Below, one piece after another: positions 8,317 through 17,552 of a stretch of 64,000 bases of DNA. The notes under the pieces were generated by a model. It was given only the letters and a program-made list of their open reading frames with translations, made no database searches and had not been told where the DNA came from. Source of the DNA: Sphingorhabdus sp. EL138 (GTDB taxonomy: Bacteria > Pseudomonadota > Alphaproteobacteria > Sphingomonadales > Sphingomonadaceae); assembly GCF_945862485.1 (NCBI RefSeq), contig NZ_CAMAYF010000007.1:26573-90572 (forward strand), written 5' to 3'. The position numbers were made by a program, and so were the translations under genes. The number at the start of each line of letters is the position of its first letter. Position 1 is the first letter of the stretch.

Positions 8317-9651
8317 TCAGTTTTTGCTTGGCCCAAGCAAATCGAGCACCGCAGCGGTCGTTGCCTCAATCCCCAGCCGTACGGATGATTCCGGATCAAT
8401 TTTGAACAAAGGCGAATGGTGGCCAGCCACTGGCGGCCCGCCATTCTTGGCCGCAGCTATCCATTCAGGTTTCGTCCCGCCAACGGCGAAATAATAACCC
8501 GGAATGCCATGTTTCTGATCCACGAAGAAGGCGAAGTCTTCCGCGCCCATTGTCGTCTGACGGAATGGTGTCACCACATCATTACCCAAGGCATCGGCAA
8601 TAGCCCCGTTCAAGCGGCGGGCAAGCGCGCCGTCATTGACCGTGACAGGTGCGCTTTCGATAACGGTTACCACTGGTAACTTATCTGCGGGCAAGCCATG
8701 TGCCGCGCCAATGCCCTTGGCAACGCGCTCGATGGAGGCAATCAGCTGGTCGCGCACGGCCTGATTGTTGGAACGCACTGTGACCTGCAAGTCAGCATAT
8801 TCGGATATGATATTATGCTTTGTTCCGGCGTGGAAAGCGCCAATGGTAATCACGCCGGGGTCCAATGGACCCTTTTCACGGCTGATGATCGATTGAAGAC
8901 CGACAACGATCTGCGAGGCAATATAGACTGGATCGCGGCCCAATTGCGGCGCTGCGCCATGGGTGGCGATGCCGGGAACACGGATATCAACGCTGTCCGC
9001 TGACGAATATTGAATGCCTTCTGAGGCCGAGATTTTACCGGTCTCAAGCTCTGCTGCGACATGGAAGGCCAATGCATAATCGGGCTTTGGAAAACGGGTG
9101 TAAAGTCCATCTGCAATCATCGCTTTTGCGCCGCCAACGCGTTCTTCGGCAGGCTGGACGATGAACAATACCGTCCCTTTCCAGCGATCTTTCATCCGCG
9201 CCAACTGACGGGCTGTACCCACCAATGAGGTGATATGCACATCATGGCCGCACGCGTGCATAACAGGCATTTCAAAGCCATCGACCCCGACCTGTTTCAC
9301 TATGGACGCATTGGCAAGACCGGAGCGTTCTTGCACTGGCAAGCCATCCATATCCGCACGGACAAGAACGACTGGGCCATTACCGTTTTTCAGCATGCCC
9401 TCGACGCCGGTGCCGCCAACTTTCTCGGTCACCACCATGCCGGGGACGGCGCGTAGCTCCTGCGCCATACGCGCGGCGGTCTTAAATTCGCGGAATGACA
9501 ATTCGGGGTTGCGATGGAAATGGTCCCACAGGCTTGCCAGCGACTTATCATAGTCGGCCTTAATCGCGTCTGCGTAATCTGGCTGCGCAGCTGCCGGAGT
9601 TACGACCAACGCGCTGGCCAATAAGGCGCCCAAAATAGACCGTTTCATCAT
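8317..9651 (-). CDS. Exported M20 family amidohydrolase/peptidase
   Basis: The 444-residue product has a cleavable signal peptide (residues 1-22, ending AAAQP) and an M20 metallopeptidase domain. Metal ligands are visible: Asp100 in RADMDGLP, CGHDVH (Cys134-His139), catalytic Glu169/Glu170 in PAEERVGG, and a C-terminal TTMGAEDFAFF. The family includes IAA-amino acid hydrolases, carboxypeptidases and N-acyl-amino-acid deacylases. The signal peptide implies hydrolysis of N-acyl amino acids or peptides in the periplasm. Adjacent start codons lie at 9651 and 9648. Confidence 0.88.
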   Translation of the reverse strand: MMKRSILGALLASALVVTPAAAQPDYADAIKADYDKSLASLWDHFHRNPELSFREFKTAARMAQELRAVPGMVVTEKVGGTGVEGMLKNGNGPVVLVRADMDGLPVQERSGLANASIVKQVGVDGFEMPVMHACGHDVHITSLVGTARQLARMKDRWKGTVLFIVQPAEERVGGAKAMIADGLYTRFPKPDYALAFHVAAELETGKISASEGIQYSSADSVDIRVPGIATHGAAPQLGRDPVYIASQIVVGLQSIISREKGPLDPGVITIGAFHAGTKHNIISEYADLQVTVRSNNQAVRDQLIASIERVAKGIGAAHGLPADKLPVVTVIESAPVTVNDGALARRLNGAIADALGNDVVTPFRQTTMGAEDFAFFVDQKHGIPGYYFAVGGTKPEWIAAAKNGGPPVAGHHSPLFKIDPESSVRLGIEATTAAVLDLLGPSKN

Positions 9652-9699
9652 CTAAATTCCCCCGTTGCCACAATTTTCCGTTATCTATCGCCCACGCTA

Positions 9700-10857
9700 T
9701 CATGGGCAGCGGTCAAAGCAATGCCCGACCGTGGAAAATTCATCAACCATCGTCACATAGCGGTAAAAACCCTTACGTTCGACAGGGTTGATCCAAAAGC
9801 CTGCGCGCAGCGAATAGGCCTCCCCCACATGGCCGAACCAGCGATTGCCCTGCGTGTCGGTCAACCAATGCACGCCAAGTCCATAGCCGGTAAAATAGCC
9901 TTTATCATCATCTCCATTTTTACCGTCAAAGGTCCAGACAGGGCCAATCATCTGCGCGAAACTTTTGGGCGACAACAAAGGTGCGCCATCGCGCAAAAGC
10001 AATTGGCCAATTTTTGCCAGATCGCGCGCCGAAATGCGCAAGCCACCTTGCGGGCTAAAAGCAGACCCGTTGCGACCAAGCACATAAAGCTTATCGACGT
10101 CACAACTACCGTCGCTGGCTGGATAAACCGCGCATGGATCAGGCCCGTTCATCGGCGCATCGCGCGCAAGGTCTCCATTGGGTCGCAACAATGTAACCGC
10201 CTGCGCGCGCCGCCCGTCGCTGCACCCAGCACCCCAATTATAGCAGGCATCCAACCCAAGCGGCGTCAACACCAGCCGCGCCATAAGTCGGTCAAACCGT
10301 TCGCCCGTTGCACCCTCCACCACTGCCGCGATCAAGGGCGAATTGATATTGGCATAAGAAAAATAAGTGCTCGGCGCATGGTTCAGTTCCCATGCCTTTG
10401 GGTTGGCAAGGACCGTCTCAAGGATGCCATCCAGCGGCACGATATAATCCACAGAGTCACGCAAGCCACTTTGATGCGATAACAAGGCGCGCAAGGTAAT
10501 CGGCGCATCGGGAAAGGCTGGATTGCGCACCCGCCAACCCAGATATTCATTCACGTCACGGTCGAGATCAAGCTTGCCTTGCTCCGATAGGCGCATGACG
10601 CCGATGGCAACGACCAATTTCGAAATAGAGGCAACCCGCGCCGGATCGTCTATGGTCACGGCCCGCCCAGCAACGCCGGCATCGCCCTCCACTATCGCGG
10701 AGGTGATGCTATCCGATGTGAAATCGATTTTGACCATTGCAGGTTGGATATTGGTCTGGTCAGAGAGCGTTTCTGCATGAGCGCTTGTTGCACATCCGGC
10801 GGCCATTACCGCCGCCAGCGTTGCGCGGACCAATTTTAAGCGGCGGAGGTTCATCAT
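9700..10857 (-). CDS. Exported serine hydrolase (beta-lactamase/class C-like fold)
   Basis: The 385-residue protein has a signal peptide (to about Ala28). Its S-x-x-K motif is S77-I-S-K80, followed by a YAN (Tyr-x-Asn-like) segment in TYFSYANINS and an HxG motif in FGHVGEAYSL. These define the serine beta-lactamase-like superfamily (class C beta-lactamases, D-aminopeptidases, esterases such as EstB). It is more likely an esterase or peptidase than a resistance enzyme. The start overlaps the end of the upstream DUF3617 gene by 4 nt (ATGA), so the two are translated together. Confidence 0.85.
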   Translation of the reverse strand: MMNLRRLKLVRATLAAVMAAGCATSAHAETLSDQTNIQPAMVKIDFTSDSITSAIVEGDAGVAGRAVTIDDPARVASISKLVVAIGVMRLSEQGKLDLDRDVNEYLGWRVRNPAFPDAPITLRALLSHQSGLRDSVDYIVPLDGILETVLANPKAWELNHAPSTYFSYANINSPLIAAVVEGATGERFDRLMARLVLTPLGLDACYNWGAGCSDGRRAQAVTLLRPNGDLARDAPMNGPDPCAVYPASDGSCDVDKLYVLGRNGSAFSPQGGLRISARDLAKIGQLLLRDGAPLLSPKSFAQMIGPVWTFDGKNGDDDKGYFTGYGLGVHWLTDTQGNRWFGHVGEAYSLRAGFWINPVERKGFYRYVTMVDEFSTVGHCFDRCP

Positions 10858-11411
10858 GACGCGGGACAGGCACCAATATATTTGCCCATCGCATTGCCCT
10901 GCATGGCGACCTTACCGACCATCGGCAGGCGGATATCTACCCTGCTGTCATAATTAAAATCCGTTGCGCCCATGACGCCGGTAAGTTCCATATCAACGCT
11001 GCCCATGCTTTCCATGCCGCAAGACAGTTTCATACGCACATTTTGTCCAGAAACATCGAACGCCTTGTAAACGCATTTCTCAGCACCATTCCCGCCAAAG
11101 AAATCCGCATCTGGTGTAGTCGCCTCCGCTTCGGTCAAGCAGCTCCGGCTGGAGGTGCTTTTCGTTACTTCGTTCATGATCTGCTGCTTTTCGGCTTTAC
11201 CCAATGTCGGAACATTGATGTCCGTAAAGACGAAATTGGTTTCCCAAAGTCCGGCCTTCATTGGAATAAACGCATCATAATCCATTTCAGCGGTACGCTC
11301 TTGGCTATCGATGATGCCATTAGCGCGCTTATCTGCGCCTCCGTCAGCTCCCTTGTCCGAACATGCGGATAATGTGAGCGCGGCGGCACCCAGAAGGAAA
11401 AATTTAAGCAT
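10854..11411 (-). CDS. DUF3617 domain lipoprotein
   Basis: This 185-residue protein has a lipoprotein signal ([10 protein letters not shown]). Its DUF3617-like domain shows the typical opening [10 protein letters not shown], a conserved Cys in [11 protein letters not shown], and later KCVYKAF and [10 protein letters not shown], probably disulfide-bonded. Function is unknown; family members are periplasmic and frequent in sphingomonads. The ribosome-binding site GAGGTGG precedes the ATG at 11411. It is the first gene of a two-gene unit with the serine hydrolase. Confidence 0.85.
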   Translation of the reverse strand: MLKFFLLGAAALTLSACSDKGADGGADKRANGIIDSQERTAEMDYDAFIPMKAGLWETNFVFTDINVPTLGKAEKQQIMNEVTKSTSSRSCLTEAEATTPDADFFGGNGAEKCVYKAFDVSGQNVRMKLSCGMESMGSVDMELTGVMGATDFNYDSRVDIRLPMVGKVAMQGNAMGKYIGACPAS

Positions 11412-11423
11412 CGATACACCACC

Positions 11424-11516
11424 TCATTTCTCTCGAATATATTTGTGTCGCCGCCGCCGCCAAAAGGCAACAGCGATAAAAAATATCAGCCATGCAGCGA
11501 GGTAAATTTGGTGCAT
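11424..11516 (-). CDS. Possible 30-residue single-span membrane peptide
   Basis: A short frame on the same strand ends 12 nt before the DUF3617 start. It encodes a hydrophobic helix ([13 protein letters not shown]) followed by a very basic tail ([12 protein letters not shown]), the usual topology of small inner-membrane peptides. No convincing ribosome-binding site precedes the ATG at 11516, and it is antisense to the uvrB leader, so this could be chance. I keep it because the composition is striking. Confidence 0.22.
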   Translation of the reverse strand: MHQIYLAAWLIFFIAVAFWRRRRHKYIREK

Positions 11517-11576
11517 CGGCTCGCATTCCCACGTAGCCCTCTTGCCCTTGCAGCGTACAAGGCACATAGAGCGAAC

Positions 11577-13763
11577 ATGGCAGAGCTCATCATCCGCCGT
11601 GGGCTGGAAGAACCGGACACGGTTGGCACCTTCACCCCGCACCGACCGGAACGCCCGTCCAAGTTGGAGGGCGGCAGGCCGTTTAAGATCGTGTCGGACT
11701 ACGAACCAGCCGGGGACCAGCCGACCGCGATTCGGGAGCTTGTAGACACCGCTTTAACGGGCGAAAAGAACCAAGTACTGTTGGGCGTCACGGGGTCGGG
11801 CAAGACCTTCACCGTTGCCAAGGTCATTGAAGCCTTGCAGCGTCCGGCACTTATCCTTGCGCCAAACAAAATATTGGCGGCGCAGCTTTATGGCGAGTTT
11901 AAAAGCTTCTTCCCCGACAATGCCGTCGAATATTTCGTGTCATATTATGATTATTACCAGCCCGAGGCCTATGTCCCGCGCAGCGACACCTACATCGAAA
12001 AAGAATCGAGCGTGAACGAGGCCATTGACCGGATGCGCCATTCGGCGACCCGGTCTTTGTTAGAACGCGATGATGTCATCATCGTCGCTTCGGTGTCCTG
12101 TATTTACGGTATCGGCTCCGTCGAAACATATTCTGCGATGATCTTCGACCTGAAAAAAGGCGAAAACGTTGATCAGCGGGAATTGATCCGCAAGCTGGTG
12201 GCGCTTCAATATAAGCGCAACGACATGGCCTTTGGCCGTGGCAATTTCCGCGTGCGCGGTGATAATCTCGAGATCTTCCCATCGCATTATGAAGATACCG
12301 CATGGCGCGTCAGTTTCTTTGGTGACGAGATTGAAGAGATTGCCGAATTCGACCCGTTAACCGGCCATACCGGCGCGAAGCTCAACAGCGTGCGCGTTTA
12401 TGCCAACAGCCATTATGTGACCCCCGGCCCGACGATGAAACAAGCGAGCGAGGCCATCCGTTTTGAGCTGACCGAGCGATTGAAGGAACTGGTCGCCGAA
12501 GGCAAATTGCTGGAGGCGCAACGCCTAGAAGAGCGGACCAATTTCGATCTCGAGATGATTGCCGCAACGGGTTCGTGTGCTGGCATCGAAAATTACTCGC
12601 GCTTTCTCACGGGGCGCTTGCCCGGGGAACCGCCGCCGACCTTGTTTGAATATTTGCCAGACAATGCGCTTCTGTTCGTTGACGAAAGCCATCAGACGGT
12701 GCCGCAAATCGGCGCAATGGCCAAGGGCGACCACCGGCGTAAGTTGACCTTGGCCGAATATGGTTTCCGCTTGCCCTCTTGCATCGACAACCGGCCACTG
12801 CGCTTTAACGAATGGGATATCATGCGCCCACAGACGGTGTGCGTTTCGGCAACGCCCGGCGGGTGGGAGATGGAGCAATCGGGCGGCGTCTTTGCCGAAC
12901 AGGTCATTCGTCCAACGGGACTGATCGATCCGCCGGTTGAGATAAAACCGGTCGAAGACCAAGTGCAGGATTGCATCAACGAATGCCGGAAAACGGCAGA
13001 GGCCGGCTTCCGCACATTGGTCACCACGCTGACGAAACGAATGGCAGAGGACCTGACCGAGTTCATGCATGAAGCTGGGCTGCGCGTGCGTTATATGCAC
13101 AGCGATGTCGAGACGTTGGAACGCATTGAACTGATCCGCGATTTGCGGCGCGGCGTGTATGATGTGCTGGTGGGTATCAACTTGCTGCGGGAAGGTCTCG
13201 ATATCCCCGAATGCGGGCTGGTTGCAATATTGGATGCCGACAAGGAAGGCTTCCTACGCAGCGAAACATCCTTAATCCAAACCATTGGTCGCGCGGCGCG
13301 TAACGTTGAGGGCAGGGTGATTCTCTATGCCGACCGTATGACTGGAAGCATGGAACGCGCGATCCGCGAAACAGACCGCCGCCGTGAAAAGCAGCATGCT
13401 TACAATGTTGAACATGGGATAACCCCCGCCACAATCAAGCGCGATATCCATGACATCGTCGCCGACACGGCAAGCCGCGATTCTGTGCTTGTCGAAATTG
13501 ACGCCGATGGTGCCAACAACCTCGTCGGGCATAATCTGCGCGCCTATATTGACGAACTGGAAAAGAAGATGCGCGCTGCTGCAGCCGATCTAGAGTTCGA
13601 AGAGGCAGGCCGCCTTCGTGACGAAATTCGGTCACTGGAGGCAACCGAGCTTGGCCTACCGCACCAGCAACATGTCGCTGCACCCAAGGGCCGCGCGACG
13701 GAGGGCCAACCCGGCACGCGCAAAATGCGTTATGGCAAAACGCAGCGTAAATTCGGGAAATAA
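11577..13763 (+). CDS. uvrB: UvrABC system protein B
   Basis: This 728-residue excinuclease subunit receives damaged DNA from UvrA and recruits UvrC in nucleotide excision repair. Visible motifs: Walker [14 protein letters not shown], the beta-hairpin region [12 protein letters not shown], helicase motif DESHQT, the QTIGRAARN motif VI, and the C-terminal UVR motif ([21 protein letters not shown]) that contacts UvrC. I chose ATG 11577 because the reading frame upstream is low-complexity and family proteins begin near MAELIIRRG. No clear LexA box (GAAC-N7-GAAC type) is visible upstream. Confidence 0.97.
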   Translation: MAELIIRRGLEEPDTVGTFTPHRPERPSKLEGGRPFKIVSDYEPAGDQPTAIRELVDTALTGEKNQVLLGVTGSGKTFTVAKVIEALQRPALILAPNKILAAQLYGEFKSFFPDNAVEYFVSYYDYYQPEAYVPRSDTYIEKESSVNEAIDRMRHSATRSLLERDDVIIVASVSCIYGIGSVETYSAMIFDLKKGENVDQRELIRKLVALQYKRNDMAFGRGNFRVRGDNLEIFPSHYEDTAWRVSFFGDEIEEIAEFDPLTGHTGAKLNSVRVYANSHYVTPGPTMKQASEAIRFELTERLKELVAEGKLLEAQRLEERTNFDLEMIAATGSCAGIENYSRFLTGRLPGEPPPTLFEYLPDNALLFVDESHQTVPQIGAMAKGDHRRKLTLAEYGFRLPSCIDNRPLRFNEWDIMRPQTVCVSATPGGWEMEQSGGVFAEQVIRPTGLIDPPVEIKPVEDQVQDCINECRKTAEAGFRTLVTTLTKRMAEDLTEFMHEAGLRVRYMHSDVETLERIELIRDLRRGVYDVLVGINLLREGLDIPECGLVAILDADKEGFLRSETSLIQTIGRAARNVEGRVILYADRMTGSMERAIRETDRRREKQHAYNVEHGITPATIKRDIHDIVADTASRDSVLVEIDADGANNLVGHNLRAYIDELEKKMRAAAADLEFEEAGRLRDEIRSLEATELGLPHQQHVAAPKGRATEGQPGTRKMRYGKTQRKFGK

Positions 13764-13766
13764 GGT

Positions 13767-14480
13767 TTAATTTAGCAACCGCAAAACGGCAGAAAGCCCA
13801 GCAAGGCCAAGAACGCCCGCGACAAAACTGCGCCATAAAGTCGGCGGCACCCTGCCAAAGGATTTCGCGCCAAGCCAGTTGCCCAGCAGCACCGACGGGA
13901 ACAGCAACAACGACAGCCACAACAGGCGCGCATCTGCCAGCCCCAGCGCATATGCGGATATCGTACCCGCAATCGCGGTGGCGAAAAACACCAGCATCAT
14001 TGATGCCCGCGCCTCCTTAGGCGGGATGGGCTGGCGCAGGTAAAAAGGCACGACGGGTGGCCCCGGCATCGCAGCAAAACCGGTCAATATGCCCGAGGCG
14101 ATACCCGTAAGCGCGGTTTCCTTAGGGCCAGGACGTAGCTCCCCACGTTGCGGCAGCAACACGAGCACAAACGCCGCGATAGCGATAAAGGCAATCATCA
14201 AACGCGCTACATCTGGGTTGGTCTTCATCAACAGCCAGATACCAAGGGGCGTTGCCAACATGGCAAAGGCCGCAATCATCAACGCGCTTTGCCGGTGCGC
14301 GTCGGCGTAAATGACCTTGATCCCCACAGGCCCAATCAAAACCTGAAGTAATATCGCAATAACCACCGCCTCACCCGGCTTCACAATTAACCCGAACAAA
14401 GGCACAAGAATGATCGCCATGCCAAATCCGGTCAGCCCGCGAATATAGGCCGCGCCAAAGGTCATGGCCGCCAATAGCAA
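13767..14480 (-). CDS. TauE/SafE family (DUF81) permease, sulfite-exporter type
   Basis: About eight hydrophobic spans in 237 residues and the family segments YIRGLTGFGMAIILVPL near the N-terminus and GFAAMPGPPVVPFYL mid-protein identify TauE/SafE. Members export sulfite, sulfoacetate or other small anions; the substrate here is not indicated. No ATG is available at the expected N-terminus: the first standard start is TTG at 14480, which opens inside the first membrane helix. A CTG at 14522 overlapping the DUF305 stop (CTGA) would give a more typical start. Confidence 0.85.
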   Translation of the reverse strand: MLLAAMTFGAAYIRGLTGFGMAIILVPLFGLIVKPGEAVVIAILLQVLIGPVGIKVIYADAHRQSALMIAAFAMLATPLGIWLLMKTNPDVARLMIAFIAIAAFVLVLLPQRGELRPGPKETALTGIASGILTGFAAMPGPPVVPFYLRQPIPPKEARASMMLVFFATAIAGTISAYALGLADARLLWLSLLLFPSVLLGNWLGAKSFGRVPPTLWRSFVAGVLGLAGLSAVLRLLN

Positions 14481-14518
14481 CAGTTGCGCTGTGGTAATTC
14501 CAATCAGGTCTTGAATGT

Positions 14519-14935
14519 TCAGTGCCCCATGGCGGCGTGATCAGCGGCGGTCAGCGGCTTTTCTGCAACCACGCCTTTTTTGTCGAGCCACGCCTGCATC
14601 TCCTTTATCTCGGCTTCTTGCGCGGCAATGACCTTTTGCGCAAGCGCGCGCACTTCGGGGTCCTTGCCATGCTCCAGCGCGACCTTCGCCATCTCAACCG
14701 CGCCTATGTGGTGCGGGATCATGCCCTGCATGAACGCAATATCGGCGTCGGCATTGATATTACCCATGCCCGAATGCATCTTGTCATTGGCCGCTGCATA
14801 GGCCTTTTGTGCGGCGTTGTAGCTGGCGGTCGCATTTGCCGTTGTCTCTGGTGTAGAGGCGCTCTCATCCGCTGCGGGTTGCTGGCACGCGGCCAAGAAA
14901 AATACGGCTGCAAGCGTCAATGATAGTGTCTTCAT
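14519..14935 (-). CDS. DUF305 domain lipoprotein
   Basis: The 138-residue product has a lipobox (FFLAACQQ, Cys17) and a DUF305 domain with the hallmark FMQGMIPHHIGAVEMAKVAL and a second helix pair ending MQAWLDKKG. DUF305 proteins are four-helix, ferritin-like, often His/Met-rich, and commonly near copper or other metal genes. Two adjacent ATGs lie at 14938 and 14935. The ribosome-binding site AAGGAGA is spaced best for 14935. It lies 22 nt downstream of thrS, with the ribosome site in that gap. Confidence 0.88.
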   Translation of the reverse strand: MKTLSLTLAAVFFLAACQQPAADESASTPETTANATASYNAAQKAYAAANDKMHSGMGNINADADIAFMQGMIPHHIGAVEMAKVALEHGKDPEVRALAQKVIAAQEAEIKEMQAWLDKKGVVAEKPLTAADHAAMGH

Positions 14936-14957
14936 CATTATCTCCTTAAAAATCGTC

Positions 14958-16955
14958 TCAACGCAAATCGGGCGGCGTTGCTTCATGTTTGAGCAAAGCA
15001 ATTGCCTCTTCCAGCTTCATAATGCGTTGGCCATCGGAGCCAAGGCTGCGGATTGCGACCTTGCCTTCTTCTGCCTCACGCATGCCGACCACCAACAAAT
15101 GCGGCACCTTGGCGACGCTATGTTCGCGCACCTTATAGTTGATTTTTTCGTTGCGCGTATCAGCCTCAACGCGAATGCCCGCCGCCTTCAACTTCGCCGT
15201 GACATCATGCGCATAGCCATCAGCCTCCGATGTGATCGTCGCGACCACGGCTTGCACAGGCGCAAGCCAAACGGGAAAGCGGCCCGTATAATGTTCAATC
15301 AAGATACCGATAAAGCGTTCATAGCTGCCAAAGATCGCACGGTGCAGCATGACGGGGCGATGACGTGCGCCATCCTCTCCAACATAGCTTGCATCCAGCC
15401 GTTCGGGTAGCACGCGGTCCGACTGAATGGTGCCAACCTGCCATGTGCGGCCAATCGCATCGGTTAAATGCCATTCCAGCTTTGGCGCGTAGAAGGCACC
15501 TTCGCCGCGCAGTTCTTCCCAACCAAATTCGGACGTAGCAAGGCCAGCACGAACCACAGCATCGCGCAGTTCGTTTTCCGCCTTATCCCAATCCGCATCG
15601 GACCCGAACCGTTGTTCAGGGCGTAAAGCGAGCTTGATCGAATAGGTAAAACCAAATTCCTTGTAGACCCGATCCGCCAGCGCGCAGAACGCCTGCACCT
15701 CTTCGACAATCTGGTCTTCGCGGCAAAATATATGCGCATCATCCTGCGTAAACTGACGCACGCGCATCAGGCCATGCAACGCACCATGCGGTTCATTACG
15801 GTGGCAGCAGCCATTTTCGTAAATGCGCAACGGTAGGTCGCGATAGGATTTAATCCCCTGGCGGAAAATCAGAACATGCGCTGGGCAGTTCATGGGCTTC
15901 AGCGCCATCCAATCAGCATCGCCCGAAATCACAGGGCCGTCGTCGTCGACATTAGGGACTTCGTCCGGGATCACGAACATATTGGCGCGATATTTGCCCC
16001 AATGCCCCGATTGCTCCCATTGACGTGCGTCCATGACTTGCGGCGTTTTGACTTCCTTATAACCAGCGCCGTCAATCGCGCGGCGCATATAGCCCTCAAG
16101 TTCGCGCCAGATCAGATAGCCATTGGGATGCCAGAATACCGAACCATGCGCCTCTTGCTGCAGATGGAAAAGGTCCATATCTTGGCCCAAACGGCGATGG
16201 TCGCGCTTGGCAGCCTCTTCCAACCGGAGAAGATGTGCGTCCAATTGCTTTTTGTTCAACCAGCCAGTTCCGTAAATCCGGCTTAATTGCGGATTATTCT
16301 GGTCGCCGCGCCAATAGGCGCCCGCCACCCGCGTCAGCTTGAACGCCGCAGGATCCAACTTACCCGTCGACGCCAAATGCGGCCCACGGCACATGTCCAT
16401 CCAGTCATCGCCAGACCAATATACCGACAACTCTTCGCCCTCAGGCAGCTCCGCCGCCCATTCGGCCTTGAAGCTTTCGCCAGCATTTTGCCAACTCGCA
16501 ATCAAGGCGTCACGCGCCATGACTTCGCGGCGCAGCGGCTTGTCGGCGCGGATGATCGTGCGCATTTGTTCTTCAATCGCGGGCAGATCATCTATTGTGA
16601 ACGGCCCACGCGCGGCAGGTGCCATCACGTCATAATAAAAACCGTCATCGGTCGATGGGCCAAAAGTGATTTGCGTGCCAGGAAACAGCTTCTGTACCGC
16701 TTCTGCCAATATATGCGCAAAATCGTGGCGGGCGAGCTCCAGCGCATCGGCCTCATCACGGGTCGTCACCAACGCGAGCTGCGAATCGGCCTCAATCGGT
16801 CGCATGATGTCGCGCAATTCGCCATCCACACGCGCCGCAATCGCCGCCTTGGCTAAACCCGGGCCAATCGCGGCGGCAATGTCCGCAGGGGTAGTGCCAC
16901 GCGCAACTTCACGGGCAGAGCCATCGGGAAGGGTGACACGGATCATCTCGGACAT
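14958..16955 (-). CDS. thrS: Threonyl-tRNA synthetase
   Basis: This 665-residue class II synthetase charges tRNA-Thr. It has an N-terminal TGS domain (IRVTLPDGSAREV), a second editing domain with a HxxxH motif (RHDFAHILAEAVQ), a catalytic core including GPHLASTG and PMNCPAHVLIF (zinc-binding Cys), motif 2 in RNEPHGALHGLMRVR, and the anticodon-binding domain (VWLAPVQAVVATI). I start it at ATG 16955 (MSEMIRVTL), since family members begin there. DUF305 and TauE genes follow closely on the same strand. Confidence 0.97.
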   Translation of the reverse strand: MSEMIRVTLPDGSAREVARGTTPADIAAAIGPGLAKAAIAARVDGELRDIMRPIEADSQLALVTTRDEADALELARHDFAHILAEAVQKLFPGTQITFGPSTDDGFYYDVMAPAARGPFTIDDLPAIEEQMRTIIRADKPLRREVMARDALIASWQNAGESFKAEWAAELPEGEELSVYWSGDDWMDMCRGPHLASTGKLDPAAFKLTRVAGAYWRGDQNNPQLSRIYGTGWLNKKQLDAHLLRLEEAAKRDHRRLGQDMDLFHLQQEAHGSVFWHPNGYLIWRELEGYMRRAIDGAGYKEVKTPQVMDARQWEQSGHWGKYRANMFVIPDEVPNVDDDGPVISGDADWMALKPMNCPAHVLIFRQGIKSYRDLPLRIYENGCCHRNEPHGALHGLMRVRQFTQDDAHIFCREDQIVEEVQAFCALADRVYKEFGFTYSIKLALRPEQRFGSDADWDKAENELRDAVVRAGLATSEFGWEELRGEGAFYAPKLEWHLTDAIGRTWQVGTIQSDRVLPERLDASYVGEDGARHRPVMLHRAIFGSYERFIGILIEHYTGRFPVWLAPVQAVVATITSEADGYAHDVTAKLKAAGIRVEADTRNEKINYKVREHSVAKVPHLLVVGMREAEEGKVAIRSLGSDGQRIMKLEEAIALLKHEATPPDLR

Positions 16956-17069
16956 GGAGTATCTTGCTTTCAACTGCGGTTAGAAGCGCCCCTTTGCCAG
17001 CCCAGAGGCGAAGTCGCAAGTGGGCAGCCATTGTCCCTGAACAAGAACCACTGATCGCAGGCAGTCCAA

Positions 17070-17495
17070 CTAGCCTGCTGTCTTTTTCGAACGATAAGGC
17101 ACAAACTCGCCTAGGCTGCACACGCCGCCAGTCATACCGGTGGTCCGGTCTACCAAGCGGATGATGTCGCCTCGGCATTTTTGGCTGCCAAATTGTTCGG
17201 ACACAATGATGTCATCGTCGCGCGCCAGTCCGCTGCAAGCAGATCGTAAGTTGTTCTTATACACCAACCGACCCGATACGCGGTAGAGCAGGATATTGTC
17301 GCTTACGCGGATGGTATTGGCGCCGTTAAAGTCGCTGATGCAATTGACTGTCTTGCCCGCGACCTTGCCGTTCAGTTCTTTCATCAAGACCGCGCTCTGT
17401 TTTTCGGTCAGCGGCTTTGGCGTGCTATCCACCTGGCCGCACGCAGCGAGCAATGTCAAAGGAATGGCCAAGGCGACCAGTTTAAACATATGCAT
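17070..17495 (-). CDS. Small cysteine-bearing lipoprotein, DUF6491-like
   Basis: This 141-residue protein has a lipobox (TLLAACGQ, Cys19), then a compact domain with spaced cysteines: NCISDF, SACSGL, KCRGDII and GVCSLGEFVPY. The pattern (a structured strand LLYRVSGRLVYKN, then CxGL, then CRGD) resembles DUF6491-type periplasmic proteins, but I am not certain of the family. The function is unknown. The run KPLTEKQSAVLMKELNGKVAG near the N-terminus is helical. It is flanked by ~100 bp without genes on the thrS side. Confidence 0.7.
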   Translation of the reverse strand: MHMFKLVALAIPLTLLAACGQVDSTPKPLTEKQSAVLMKELNGKVAGKTVNCISDFNGANTIRVSDNILLYRVSGRLVYKNNLRSACSGLARDDDIIVSEQFGSQKCRGDIIRLVDRTTGMTGGVCSLGEFVPYRSKKTAG

Positions 17496-17552
17496 CGATT
17501 ATCTCCGGTTCCAACGGCTGCATATCATAAGCTTCGAATAATGAACCCTAGA

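Noticed and set aside
9700..10857. Antibiotic-resistance beta-lactamase
   Set aside because: Only the superfamily motifs are present; the class C signature residues and context do not indicate resistance.
16974..17069. tRNA or riboswitch upstream of thrS
   Set aside because: No cloverleaf or T-loop sequence and no known T-box features; T-boxes are not expected in alphaproteobacteria.
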